The notes under the pieces: generated by a model
Databases searched by the model: none
The model's input: the letters and a program-made list of their open reading frames with translations, nothing else
Told to the model about the DNA's origin: nothing
Shown here: positions 1 through 9,030 of the stretch, piece by piece
Layout: each line of letters starts with the position of its first letter
Numbering within the stretch: the first letter of the stretch is position 1
Program-made: the position numbers and the translations under genes
Source of the DNA: CAYJMQ01 sp964371555
GTDB taxonomy: Bacteria; Bdellovibrionota; JACOXK01; 2-02-FULL-40-11
Length of the DNA stretch: 64,000 bases
Direction of reading: 5' to 3'
NCBI GenBank assembly: GCA_964371555.1
Contig: CAYJMQ010000001.1
Location: forward strand, 1 to 64,000

Positions 1-1
1 A

Positions 2-550
2 TGGTTTTCAAATTATGGTCCCAAGACGGTTCATGTGGGGGCGCGGGGTGTTTCTGTCAATAGCACGGTTCCAAAGGAGCGCTGCAATAATCCGCCCTGT
101 TACGCCTATCTTTCCGGGACATCGATGTCGACACCGTACGTCGCTGGAATTGCCGCCATGATGCTCTCTAAGAATCCCGATTTAATGCATCTGCAGGTCA
201 AAGAGATTGTGATGAAGACATCATCAAAAAATCCGTCACTCGCTGGAAAAATCGGGGAAGGGAGTGTCGAGGGGGAGGCAGCCATCACCGTTGCGATTAA
301 TACGCCCCCCGATACAGGGGGCATTCCTCCTTACACACCGTCGAGTATTCCATCTCTGATTGGGCTTGACCCGAAAATCACAGCGGCATCCGCTATGGCC
401 GGGTGTGGCTTTTTGAACGATCGAAATGATGATCCAGATGGCACAAGTTCTCTTGCCACTCTATTTTTTCTTGCCTGGCCGCTTCTTTTTATCTTTTTTA
501 TGAAATTTCTTTTCAATATACGACCCAAATTCTTCTTTTGCCAATTTTAA
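2..550 (+). CDS. S8 (subtilisin-like) serine peptidase, C-terminal part
   Basis: The 5' end lies outside the window; the frame is open from base 2. The visible part begins W-F-S-N-Y-G, typical of the region before the catalytic serine in subtilases, and carries GTSMSTPYVAG (about bases 116-148), the S8 box holding the nucleophilic Ser. The Asp and His of the triad would lie upstream. After the catalytic fold comes a Pro/Ser-rich linker, then A-G-C-G-F-L, an acidic stretch, a hydrophobic segment and a few basic residues: a layout like C-terminal sorting or anchor tails with a Cys. The last 90 nt overlap the 3' end of the opposite-strand nucleotidyltransferase gene, so the Phe/Leu-rich tail is the antisense of that gene's Lys-rich tail and may not be a selected anchor. 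Probably exported. Confidence 0.85.
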   Translation, partial: WFSNYGPKTVHVGARGVSVNSTVPKERCNNPPCYAYLSGTSMSTPYVAGIAAMMLSKNPDLMHLQVKEIVMKTSSKNPSLAGKIGEGSVEGEAAITVAINTPPDTGGIPPYTPSSIPSLIGLDPKITAASAMAGCGFLNDRNDDPDGTSSLATLFFLAWPLLFIFFMKFLFNIRPKFFFCQF

Positions 551-1819
551 TCCCTCTTTCTTTGTCTTAATCTCCCCCTCCAGAACAGCTGTTTCGATTG
601 CCTCGAGGATTTTTTTAAAGATAGGACCCGGTTTGAAGCCAAGTTTAATGAGTTCTTTGCCGCTGACAATCGGTTTTAGGGGAGGGGGCTCTTTTTTAAG
701 TTCTTCCAGTTTTTCTTTACAAAAATAGTAATTTTCAAGGATGCCATGACAGCCGAGGCAGTCGAGTCGGTGCAGTTCCAGATGATCATGAAAACCGGGC
801 TGCAGCAAAAATCGTTTGAGCGTGCTTTTTCTCATCTGTTTAACATTTATAAACTGAAGGTGCTGAAGAATTAGAGATGAAATATGCTCAATTTGTTTAT
901 TTGAAAACCGAAGCCTTCTTAAAATACCTCTTGCGATATCAGCCCCCACTTCTGTATGTCCGTCAAAACGGATTCGCTCTTTTACGGTGAAGGTTGCCGG
1001 TTTTCCCACATCGTGAAGCAGCGCTCCCATCGCGAGTTCCGGGTTGGGATGGTTCAGGTTCTTAAGGAGAAGCAGCGTATGCAGATAAACATCCCCCTCC
1101 GGATGAAACTGAAGGGGCTGCTCGACCCCTTTCATTGCTTCAATTTCGGGGAGAATGATCTTTAAAATTCCGATCTCGGAGAGAAGACTGATCCCTTGAT
1201 CCGCATGCGGTTGCGTGAGAATTTTTAGAAGCTCATCTCGGATTCTTTCGGGGCTGACCTCCGTAACCTGATGGGACATTTCAATCAGCGCCTTTTTTGT
1301 CTCTTCTTCAATGGGGTAGTTGAATCGCGACGAAAATCGAACCGCCCGCATCATGCGGAGCTTGTCTTCGTCAAAGCGGTGATATGGATTTCCAATTGTA
1401 CGGATGATTTTTTTTTGAATATCCTCTTCCCCCCCCACATAATCGATAATCTTATTTTCAATGGGGTCGTAAAAGAGTCCGTTGATCGTAAAATCGCGCC
1501 GCATGGCATCTTGCCGGTCACTCGTCCATTCCACATGGTCGGGACGGCGGCCATCGCTGTATTTTCCTTCTTTGCGAAACGTTGCTACTTCGAATTCTTC
1601 CCCATCCATCATGACAGAGATGACGCCAAAGGCCTTCCCTTTCTCAAATGTTTTTGGGAAAAGTTTTATGATTTCTTCGGGTTTGGCGGAGGTTGCGATA
1701 TCAATATCATCGGGCCGAAGTCCCATCAGTTCATCGCGCACGCAGCCCCCCGCAAAATAGGCTTTATGTCCTTGTTTTACGAGCATTTTTACGATACTGA
1801 TGGCTGCATGTTTCTTCAT
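461..1819 (-). CDS. cca: CCA tRNA nucleotidyltransferase / poly(A) polymerase family protein with HD domain
   Basis: 452 aa. It adds or repairs the 3' CCA of tRNA, or acts as a related template-independent nucleotidyltransferase. Visible motifs: GGCVRD at residues 24-29, the DDIDIAT metal-binding motif at 37-43, RRDFTING at 107-114, and a C-terminal HD domain with HDVGKP at 269-273, as in bacterial class II CCA enzymes that also carry phosphohydrolase activity. The last 16 residues are almost all Lys, Arg and Gly. The start is the ATG at 1819, divergent from secA with a 59-bp AT-rich gap. Sequence alone does not separate CCA-adding from A-adding activity. The 3' end overlaps the protease gene tail to tail. 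Confidence 0.88.
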   Translation of the reverse strand: MKKHAAISIVKMLVKQGHKAYFAGGCVRDELMGLRPDDIDIATSAKPEEIIKLFPKTFEKGKAFGVISVMMDGEEFEVATFRKEGKYSDGRRPDHVEWTSDRQDAMRRDFTINGLFYDPIENKIIDYVGGEEDIQKKIIRTIGNPYHRFDEDKLRMMRAVRFSSRFNYPIEEETKKALIEMSHQVTEVSPERIRDELLKILTQPHADQGISLLSEIGILKIILPEIEAMKGVEQPLQFHPEGDVYLHTLLLLKNLNHPNPELAMGALLHDVGKPATFTVKERIRFDGHTEVGADIARGILRRLRFSNKQIEHISSLILQHLQFINVKQMRKSTLKRFLLQPGFHDHLELHRLDCLGCHGILENYYFCKEKLEELKKEPPPLKPIVSGKELIKLGFKPGPIFKKILEAIETAVLEGEIKTKKEGLKLAKEEFGSYIEKKFHKKDKKKRPGKKK

Positions 1820-1878
1820 ATATTTTACAAGCTTGCTCTCTTAAATTATATTATTTTACAGGAAATCTATTACAGCAC

Positions 1879-4419
1879 ATGATTCAGTTTCTCGCAAAAA
1901 AAATCTTTGGCAGCGCAAACGAGCGTTATCTGAAAAAGATTCGTCCCCTCGTTGAAAAGATCAACTCATACGAGCCTGAGATAAAACAATTGTCAGATGA
2001 ACGCCTGGCGGAAAAAACTGTCGAATTTAAAGAACGGATTGCCAAAGGAGAGACGCTCGATTCTCTCTTGCCTGAAGCCTTTGCCGTTGTGCGCGAGGCG
2101 GCGGTTCGCACACTCAAACAGCGCCATTATGATGTGCAGCTGATTGGCGGTATCGTTTTACACGAAGGAAGAATCTCTGAGATGAAGACAGGGGAAGGCA
2201 AAACTCTTGTTGCCACGCTGACTGTCTATCTGAATGCCTTGAGCGGCCGGGGGGTTCATGTGGTAACGGTTAACGACTATCTGGCGATGCGGGATACGAA
2301 CTGGATGGGGCCGATTTATCGTCTGTTGGGGTTGACTGTTGGCACCATTGTGCATGGTTTGACAGATGCCGAGCGAAAAGCCGCCTATCAATGTGATGTT
2401 ACATACGGCACGAATAATGAATTCGGCTTCGACTATCTTCGTGACAACATGAAATTTCGTCTGGAAGACCTTGCCCAGCGCGAACTCAATTACTGCATCA
2501 TCGACGAAGTCGATTCAATTTTAATTGATGAGGCAAGAACACCCCTCATTATTTCAGGCCCCTCAGAGGAATCGACAGATAAATATTATCGGATCAATAC
2601 CATCATACCGGCGCTTTCAGCAAAAACGGATTATACAATCGATGAAAAGAGCAGGACTGCCGTTTTGACGGACGAGGGGGTTTCAAAAGTTGAGAAGAGG
2701 CTTGGCGTAGAAAATCTGTATGATCCGAGGCACATTGAACTGGTTCATCATGTGAATCAGGCGCTGCGGGCGCATACCCTTTTTAAGTCCGATGTCGACT
2801 ATGTTGTCAAAGAGGGGGAGGTCATTATTGTTGATGAATTTACCGGGCGACTGATGCCGGGGCGTCGCTACAGCGATGGCCTTCATCAGGCATTGGAAGC
2901 AAAGGAAGGGGTTCGGATCGCCAATGAAAACCAGACGCTGGCGACGATCACGTTTCAAAATTATTTCAGGATGTACAAAAAATTGGCTGGTATGACAGGG
3001 ACCGCGGATACGGAAGCGGTCGAATTTAAGAAAATTTATAATCTGGATGTCGCTGTTATTCCGACTCATAAGCCGATGGTTCGGAGCGATTATGCCGATG
3101 TCATTTATAAAACAGAGAAGGGGAAATTTCAGGCGGTTATAAATGAGGTTCTCGAGCTTCACAAACAGGAGATTCCCGTTCTCGTTGGGACGATCTCGAT
3201 TGAGAAATCGGAGGTTCTTTCCGGCGCGCTCAGGCGAAAGGGGATTCCACATCATGTTCTGAACGCAAAACATCACGAGAAAGAGGCGGAGATCATTGCA
3301 CAGGCCGGACAGCCTGCCGCGGTTACGATCGCAACCAATATGGCGGGGCGTGGGACCGACATTGTGCTCGGTTCTGGCGTTGCCCAAAAAGGGGGGCTTC
3401 ATATTGTTGGGACCGAGCGGCATGAAAGCAGGCGCATCGACAATCAGCTGCGGGGGCGCGCGGGACGGCAGGGGGATCCCGGGGCATCGCGGTTTTATCT
3501 TTCCCTTGAAGATGACCTCATGAGGATTTTCGGTTCGGAAAGAATTTCCAAGGTGATGGATCGTCTCGGCATGAAAGAGGATGAGCCGATTGAACATAAA
3601 TGGATTACGAAGGCTGTGGAAAATGCCCAGAAACGTGTTGAAGGGCATAACTTTGAAATACGAAAACATCTGCTCGACTTTGATAATGTGATGAATACGC
3701 AGCGTGAAGTGATTTATGGAATGCGGCGGTCGATTATGGAGGGGGGGGGGATAAAATCATTCGTCTTCGATTTTATGCGCGACGTATCTGACGAAATTGC
3801 CTATAGTTTTCTCAGCAGTGAGAAATTGTGTTCAGTGGGATTCGACTGGAGGGGGCTTGAAGATGTTTTTTACCAGCAGTTTGGATTCTATCTCAAAATA
3901 GATGAAACGAATCGCCCCTCATTGTCACAACAGGAACTTTCCATATTTATTTTCAATGCCGCAAAAGATTTTTATGAAGAAAAAGAGCGGAAGTATTCAG
4001 AATCTTTTATGCGGCATATGGAGAGGATGCTTCTTTTGGAGACGATCGATTTTCTCTGGAAAGACCATCTGCTCGGCATCGATCATCTGAAAGAGGGGAT
4101 CAATCTCCGGGCTTATGCTCAAAAAGATCCAATACTCGAATACAAAAAAGAGGCCTTTGGGATGTTTAAGACGATGACCTATCAAATGAAGGCCGATGCC
4201 ATTTCCAGGATGTTTAGGGCTCAGGGGTTGACCGATACAGAGATTTTAGAAATCCGTCAAAAGCGTGAGCGCGAACTTGCCTTCATTCATGGGAATCTGG
4301 GGAAGGACAAGGCAGAGGCTCCAAAACCAACCGTTCGGACAGAACAAAAAGTGGGAAGAAATGACCCCTGTTCTTGCGGAAGCGGGAAGAAATATAAAAA
4401 ATGCTGCGGGAAGGTATAG
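1879..4419 (+). CDS. secA: Preprotein translocase ATPase SecA
   Basis: 846 aa, close to the usual length. SecA drives export of unfolded preproteins through SecYEG by ATP hydrolysis at the inner membrane. Seen: Walker A MKTGEGKT at residues 102-109, DEVD at 209-212 followed by S-I-L-I-D-E-A-R-T-P, the preprotein cross-linking and helicase motif II regions (GRAGRQGDPG), and a C-terminal SEC-C zinc motif (CSCGSGKKYKKCC) that binds SecB or ribosomes. The gene stands alone, diverging from the nucleotidyltransferase and converging on the methyltransferase-like gene 34 bp downstream. No clear terminator is visible in that gap. Confidence 0.98.
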   Translation: MIQFLAKKIFGSANERYLKKIRPLVEKINSYEPEIKQLSDERLAEKTVEFKERIAKGETLDSLLPEAFAVVREAAVRTLKQRHYDVQLIGGIVLHEGRISEMKTGEGKTLVATLTVYLNALSGRGVHVVTVNDYLAMRDTNWMGPIYRLLGLTVGTIVHGLTDAERKAAYQCDVTYGTNNEFGFDYLRDNMKFRLEDLAQRELNYCIIDEVDSILIDEARTPLIISGPSEESTDKYYRINTIIPALSAKTDYTIDEKSRTAVLTDEGVSKVEKRLGVENLYDPRHIELVHHVNQALRAHTLFKSDVDYVVKEGEVIIVDEFTGRLMPGRRYSDGLHQALEAKEGVRIANENQTLATITFQNYFRMYKKLAGMTGTADTEAVEFKKIYNLDVAVIPTHKPMVRSDYADVIYKTEKGKFQAVINEVLELHKQEIPVLVGTISIEKSEVLSGALRRKGIPHHVLNAKHHEKEAEIIAQAGQPAAVTIATNMAGRGTDIVLGSGVAQKGGLHIVGTERHESRRIDNQLRGRAGRQGDPGASRFYLSLEDDLMRIFGSERISKVMDRLGMKEDEPIEHKWITKAVENAQKRVEGHNFEIRKHLLDFDNVMNTQREVIYGMRRSIMEGGGIKSFVFDFMRDVSDEIAYSFLSSEKLCSVGFDWRGLEDVFYQQFGFYLKIDETNRPSLSQQELSIFIFNAAKDFYEEKERKYSESFMRHMERMLLLETIDFLWKDHLLGIDHLKEGINLRAYAQKDPILEYKKEAFGMFKTMTYQMKADAISRMFRAQGLTDTEILEIRQKRERELAFIHGNLGKDKAEAPKPTVRTEQKVGRNDPCSCGSGKKYKKCCGKV

Positions 4420-4453
4420 ACTTAGGACGCAGTATTACCCCATAACGGAGGCC

Positions 4454-7384
4454 TTACGCTGTTTCGATGATTTGAATTTGCGAGGCTGCCTGCCTGGCTT
4501 TAACCGGGTCTGGATCGTCGATATTGAATCCATAGAGTTTGTAGATCAGATCGTTTAAAATTTTTAAAATTTTCAATTGTTTTTCTTTGATTCTTGAACA
4601 GTGTGAGATGATTTCTTCTTTAAATGCCCCAAAGGCTGTCTCTTCTTTGGGCATATATATGGAGGCTTCAATTTCATTCCAGAAATTGTGGATCTGGGTT
4701 TTTAAATCCGATTCAATAAAGCCCAGGAGCTCTTTTTGGGCGTATATTCGAATGATGCTGTTATCCGTTGAGATTAACGTCAGATGTTCCCCCTCGTTTT
4801 TAATCCCTGCTTCATATTTAAATTGAGTCAGACAAAAAAGGTCGATATTGGATGATTCTTTCTGGATAAAAATCTTGGGATGGTCTTTGAGTGGGCATTG
4901 CTGCTCCATTGGATAAATTTTTCTAAATGCGAGCGGTTCTGGTTCAGGATGGAACTCTGGAATTTGAGGGGGAATTTGAGGGACGCTCACGGGTTCTTTG
5001 AAAAATTTATCAAAATGTCTTAACGATCGTTCGGATTCAATCATCTCATGCTGCAACAGCACAATTCCGTCATGAACAATTTCTTCCCTTCCATGCGTGA
5101 GTTCAAGATTCAGGTAGGCCATGAGATATTTTTCATCGAATTTTGACAGAGCTGTTTTGATCTGTTCGAGTTTGTCGCGTTTGAGCGATTCTTCGATCGG
5201 CTGAGTGAAGTTCACGGGGCGAATCGGAATCATTTTAAGCGAGGAAGAATCAAAGAGCCTCCGCCCCGATTTACGGTTTCCATTGTTTGCATACCAGAAA
5301 TTGATAACCGGGGAATTTAGGAGGGACATCAGATAAAAGAGAGATTCCTTTGCGATCGGTTTGGGGGTCAGCGTCAGAAAATTTCCAGGTTCGGCTCTTT
5401 TTTCGTAAAGCGTGAATTTGTTTTTTGCCGACAGTTCCGGGGTCATCAGCGTCAGGTGTTCCTTTTCAGGTTCTTTGTTTTCTTCGATCGCGCAAAAATA
5501 TTGGAGCGTTGTTTTGAAAGTGAGAATCTGTTTTAAAATTTGGCTGAATCCCGAGTCGTAAATCTGCTGCCACGGGTTTTCATCCAATTCCCCCTGAGGA
5601 ATGCCGCTGAAATAGATGTCGACCTCATCATCCGTATAAATTTTTCCGGGACGATCGACTGTTTTTGCTTTTGCGAGAATTTTTCCCAATATAAATGCGG
5701 CGGAAGCCGCCTCATCTTTTTGATCTGATGGATGAACCTTGATCATTTTTATTTTGTGATTGTCCCGCTCTTCTTTCCCTGAGCATTTTTCAAGAAGCGT
5801 CATGTATCGCGGGAGCGGCGTTGTATCCTCGTCGATTTTGATATGGCCAAGATCGATCAGACAGAGCACTTTGCTGTGATCGAGAATATATTTCCTCAGC
5901 TTCGAGGCTCCATTTTCCATCGGCCAATAGCTCTCCGTCAGATAAAAAAGCCTTCCTCCCTCACGAAGCTTTGAGAGTCCCAAGATGAAAAACCATGAAG
6001 AATAGATGAGATCGGCCTCATAATGTTTGCGCCAATAGGGGACTTTTTGAATCAGTTCCCTCATGAAATCTTTCTGTTCTTTGAGAATCTGCTCAGGCGG
6101 GCAGCCGACGCAGATATCAAATTTTTCCGTATGTTTGATTTTAGCGCTAATCGATTTTAGGTGCCCCTCCAGAGAGGGGATTCCAAATTTGATGTCAAGC
6201 GAAAGCGGGGGGTCTTCTTTTGCTTCAATCATATCGAGCTGTTCATGGTTATAAAGCCTCAGCGCATTTTGATGAATGACGGACAAAGAAAGTGTTATTT
6301 TTTGATGCGGGGGGATATTTAACGTCTCCCCCTTTTCCATCAGCCAGGCGAGTTTCCAGAGAAGTTTCATCTCTGAAAAATAGTAGGCAAAGACGTCGAT
6401 GTCACATCCAAAGAGCCCTGAGCCCAGCGCTTCGCTCAGCTCGGCAAATGCCTTTTTGGGATCCTTTTCTTCCTCGATCTCAATCTGCATGCGTCGCGCG
6501 GCTTCGATGAGGAAATTTCCAGATCCCATCGTTGGGTCGAAAATAAGTTTCGGGACCCTTCTTTGTCCCATCCATCGGAAAAAAGATGTGTCTTTTGAGT
6601 GTTCAGAGATGAGATCCCAGATGAACCGGACAATCAGCGGGGGGGTATAATGCGCATATTTTCTTAAGCCGTTTTCATCGAGGTAGCGTTCGTAGAGGAG
6701 GGAGAAGAGAGAAATCGATTCTTCCCTGAATTCCCAATGTGAGAGGATTTGATCAATTTCGTGAAAGGTGTCTGCGCTCATGTGATACCATGAGTAATTG
6801 TTCTGTTTCGCAAAGAGCCAGTTGTGTTTTTCTTTGATCAGATTTGGGCAGCTTCGGCTCAAAAGCTGATGGATGGTTAAGCCAGGTTCTTTATAGGGAT
6901 TTCTTTCTGACTCAGGAATAACATGGGCTGATCGCAGGTAATGGATCAAAAGGAGCTCAGCTGTTGTGAAATAGGCAACCCGCGAGAAGAAGACGGAAAT
7001 TCCCTTTCCATCCAGGGAATCAGATAAGGCATAGATGATATTTTCAAACTGGGCGGGAGAGATCGGTTTTGTCGGTTTAAAATTATTGAGTTCAGAAATA
7101 ATATTTTCGAGCTCCTGGGAGATCGACTGTTTTCGGCTCGAATTCAAACGAAAGATCATTTCCCGATGCCGGTTGGCATCTTGCTTTAAGAGCCCGATGA
7201 TCGATTTCAGCGCGTAAGGGAAATCGCTGCGAATTCCTTCTTCATGAGATGGGGCTGAAATGACCCCTGTTTCGATTTTGGAGCAAGCCCCAAGGTCAAA
7301 TGAGAGCTGATCTTCAAAAATCAACTCTTTGCCTTTTATCTTTCCCAATGCATCCGCTACATGTTCCGCTTCCGGAAAAAACAC
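4454..7384 (-). CDS. Eco57I/type IIG-like N6-adenine DNA methyltransferase, catalytic motif degenerate
   Basis: 976 aa, starting at a GTG with a good GAGGGG Shine-Dalgarno 5 nt upstream. Seen: a Y-T-P-P box at 246-249, SAM-binding motif I FDPTMGSGNFL at 282-292, motif II-like F-G-C-D-I-D at 325-330, and a C-terminal part resembling TaqI-like specificity domains (NSPVINFWYANNG). The position of catalytic motif IV, normally NPPY/F, reads G-C-P-P-E (427-431), so both the Asn and the aromatic residue are missing. The N-terminal 240 aa show no clear nuclease motif. No restriction partner lies nearby. It may be a non-catalytic SAM-binding or DNA-recognition protein, or a member of a divergent subfamily. 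A possible frameshifted N-terminal extension lies just upstream. Confidence 0.75.
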   Translation of the reverse strand: MFFPEAEHVADALGKIKGKELIFEDQLSFDLGACSKIETGVISAPSHEEGIRSDFPYALKSIIGLLKQDANRHREMIFRLNSSRKQSISQELENIISELNNFKPTKPISPAQFENIIYALSDSLDGKGISVFFSRVAYFTTAELLLIHYLRSAHVIPESERNPYKEPGLTIHQLLSRSCPNLIKEKHNWLFAKQNNYSWYHMSADTFHEIDQILSHWEFREESISLFSLLYERYLDENGLRKYAHYTPPLIVRFIWDLISEHSKDTSFFRWMGQRRVPKLIFDPTMGSGNFLIEAARRMQIEIEEEKDPKKAFAELSEALGSGLFGCDIDVFAYYFSEMKLLWKLAWLMEKGETLNIPPHQKITLSLSVIHQNALRLYNHEQLDMIEAKEDPPLSLDIKFGIPSLEGHLKSISAKIKHTEKFDICVGCPPEQILKEQKDFMRELIQKVPYWRKHYEADLIYSSWFFILGLSKLREGGRLFYLTESYWPMENGASKLRKYILDHSKVLCLIDLGHIKIDEDTTPLPRYMTLLEKCSGKEERDNHKIKMIKVHPSDQKDEAASAAFILGKILAKAKTVDRPGKIYTDDEVDIYFSGIPQGELDENPWQQIYDSGFSQILKQILTFKTTLQYFCAIEENKEPEKEHLTLMTPELSAKNKFTLYEKRAEPGNFLTLTPKPIAKESLFYLMSLLNSPVINFWYANNGNRKSGRRLFDSSSLKMIPIRPVNFTQPIEESLKRDKLEQIKTALSKFDEKYLMAYLNLELTHGREEIVHDGIVLLQHEMIESERSLRHFDKFFKEPVSVPQIPPQIPEFHPEPEPLAFRKIYPMEQQCPLKDHPKIFIQKESSNIDLFCLTQFKYEAGIKNEGEHLTLISTDNSIIRIYAQKELLGFIESDLKTQIHNFWNEIEASIYMPKEETAFGAFKEEIISHCSRIKEKQLKILKILNDLIYKLYGFNIDDPDPVKARQAASQIQIIETA

Positions 7385-7688
7385 TGGATCCCCTCAAATC
7401 AGGTGCGAGCAAATCGACTCCAAATTTCGCAAGAATCACTTGGAAACCTAAGACGATTCGACCTACCCTACTCTTATCCTGCAAATGTTTGTTTAAGGCG
7501 TTTCTATAAAAGATAAAAAACAACGTCTACCGCAACATCTTTTCAGGTTCTATCGAAAATAAACTCAACTTTATAACACCCATTTAAAAAGATCTACAAA
7601 AATTTTTAAGCTCTCCAGAACCGAAAGCCCCTGCCGGCTTACATTAAAACTTTTGTCAATTATACCGATAAAAAGAGCGGGGTGAGAA
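7385..7688. other. Intergenic region between the methyltransferase-like gene and a small ORF
   Basis: About 300 bp. On the minus strand, 7397-7523 is open in a different frame and starts with ATG; its end (F-G-V-D-L-L-A-P-D) would read smoothly into the methyltransferase if a frameshift were repaired near 7395. The rest is AT-rich. No convincing hairpin terminator or sigma-70 promoter pair was seen. Confidence 0.4.
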
Positions 7689-7868
7689 ATGCGTGAGACT
7701 CGTCAAAAGAGAGAGCCTTTAAAAAAAGGGGGGAAAAAACTTCCCCATCATGTGCGCCGCTCTGCCTCCCAGCTGCATAGGATGAAAGGGGTCATTGAAA
7801 ATTTACTGAGCCCCTATACGCGAAACGTCAAAATTTATCGTCTTCGTGCTTCTAAAAAGAAATCCTAA
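7689..7868 (+). CDS. Small basic protein, 59 aa, unknown function
   Basis: A 59-codon ORF opening with ATG and ending in TAA. A purine-rich GGGGTGAG stretch lies 2-3 nt before the start and is a plausible ribosome-binding site. The product begins M-R-E-T-R-Q-K-R-E-P and has about 20 Lys or Arg residues, one short central helix-like stretch (R-M-K-G-V-I-E-N-L-L) and no membrane segment, so it is probably a nucleic-acid-associated cytoplasmic protein. It lies 85 bp upstream of the aldolase gene on the same strand. No family is recognised. The support is the start context and strong charge bias; chance is not excluded. Confidence 0.5.
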   Translation: MRETRQKREPLKKGGKKLPHHVRRSASQLHRMKGVIENLLSPYTRNVKIYRLRASKKKS

Positions 7869-7953
7869 ATTTGAAATCAAGAATCCAAGCCTTACTCCTT
7901 GAATTTCCATTTTCCGTATGCTAGCTTAGCCAGACTTAGGAGGATCGTCTATT

Positions 7954-9030
7954 ATGCCTTCACGATTAATCGATTTTCGACCATCTCATGTCAGGGATAA
8001 ACTTGGAACGAAATCAAAGGTGTGTTTGCTAAGTTCCCGTACTATTTTAGGCGCGCTCAAAGATGAGCCGCTGATGATTATGGCCTGCAATATCCGGATC
8101 AAACACGTTGTTCCTGGAATCATGCGGGCTGCCCAGGATCAGGATGCCGTTGTCGCTTTTGAAATTGCAAAATCAGAAGGTGGGCTCAATGGGGGATATA
8201 CCGGTTTTGTGCCAAAGAGCTTCTGGGAGACGATTATCTCTTATGCTGAAGAGGTTGGTTACACAAAGCCGTTTTTCATTCACGGCGATCATATTACGGT
8301 CAAGAATCAATCGGAGGAGGAGATCGAATCTTCAAGAAAGCTGATCGATGCGGAGCTAAAAGCAGGCTTTACCTCTTTTTGTGTCGATGCCTCATTTAAT
8401 GAAGTTCCAGATAACGTTCGCATTACGACTGATTTGGCAAAGCCCCTCACATCTCAAGATGTCGGACTTGAAGTTGAGGTGGGTGAAATTACACATGTCG
8501 GAAAAGAGGGGAGACTGAGCACGGTGGAAGAGTCTGTTGAATTTATTTCTGGGCTTGTCCAAAATGGGATTAAGCCAAATCTGCTTGCGGTCTATAATGG
8601 TTCAAAACATGGCAATTATCGGGTCGGCGAAGAGGTTCATATCGATCTAAAGAGGACCCAAGAAATTGCGGATGCGATCAGACCCTTTGGGGTGGCGATT
8701 GCGCAGCATGGGATTACAGGCACACCGATTCATCTGCTCGAGCAGTTTGTTCACCATGGGATTCGAAAGGGGAATGTCGGAACCGAGTGGCAAAACGTGG
8801 CTCACGCGCACCTCCCCAAAGATCTTTTGGACCGTATGAAAAAGTGGGCAGAGGATACGGGGGAAAATATTAAGATGGCAACAAAACCCTTTTTGAATGA
8901 AATCAACTCTATCCCTAAAGAGAATATTGAGCGATGCGAGACGCAGGCATATAAAGAGGCAAAGGCATTCATTACCGCTTTTCATGCGCGGGGGAGCGCC
9001 TCGCTCCTTGAGAAAAAATTGCAGCGATGA
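7954..9030 (+). CDS. fba: Class II (zinc) fructose-bisphosphate aldolase family protein
   Basis: 358 aa, preceded by GGAGG 9 nt before the ATG. Class II aldolases cleave fructose-1,6-bisphosphate or related ketose bisphosphates using zinc and act in glycolysis or gluconeogenesis. Seen: F-I-H-G-D-H at 108-113 (zinc His and catalytic region), an acidic L-E-V-E-V-G-E-I block near 179, N-G-S-K-H-G-N-Y with a metal-binding His, and A-Q-H-G-I-T-G-T-P for phosphate binding. The spacing matches the family, but the signatures are somewhat divergent, so tagatose- or other ketose-bisphosphate substrates remain possible. It leads a tightly packed operon with rsmD (4-nt overlap), coaD and an aminotransferase. 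Confidence 0.82.
   Translation: MPSRLIDFRPSHVRDKLGTKSKVCLLSSRTILGALKDEPLMIMACNIRIKHVVPGIMRAAQDQDAVVAFEIAKSEGGLNGGYTGFVPKSFWETIISYAEEVGYTKPFFIHGDHITVKNQSEEEIESSRKLIDAELKAGFTSFCVDASFNEVPDNVRITTDLAKPLTSQDVGLEVEVGEITHVGKEGRLSTVEESVEFISGLVQNGIKPNLLAVYNGSKHGNYRVGEEVHIDLKRTQEIADAIRPFGVAIAQHGITGTPIHLLEQFVHHGIRKGNVGTEWQNVAHAHLPKDLLDRMKKWAEDTGENIKMATKPFLNEINSIPKENIERCETQAYKEAKAFITAFHARGSASLLEKKLQR

Noticed and set aside
2683..3669. 328-aa open frame antisense to secA
   Set aside because: secA is certain on the other strand; the antisense product has no domain and is a codon-bias by-product.
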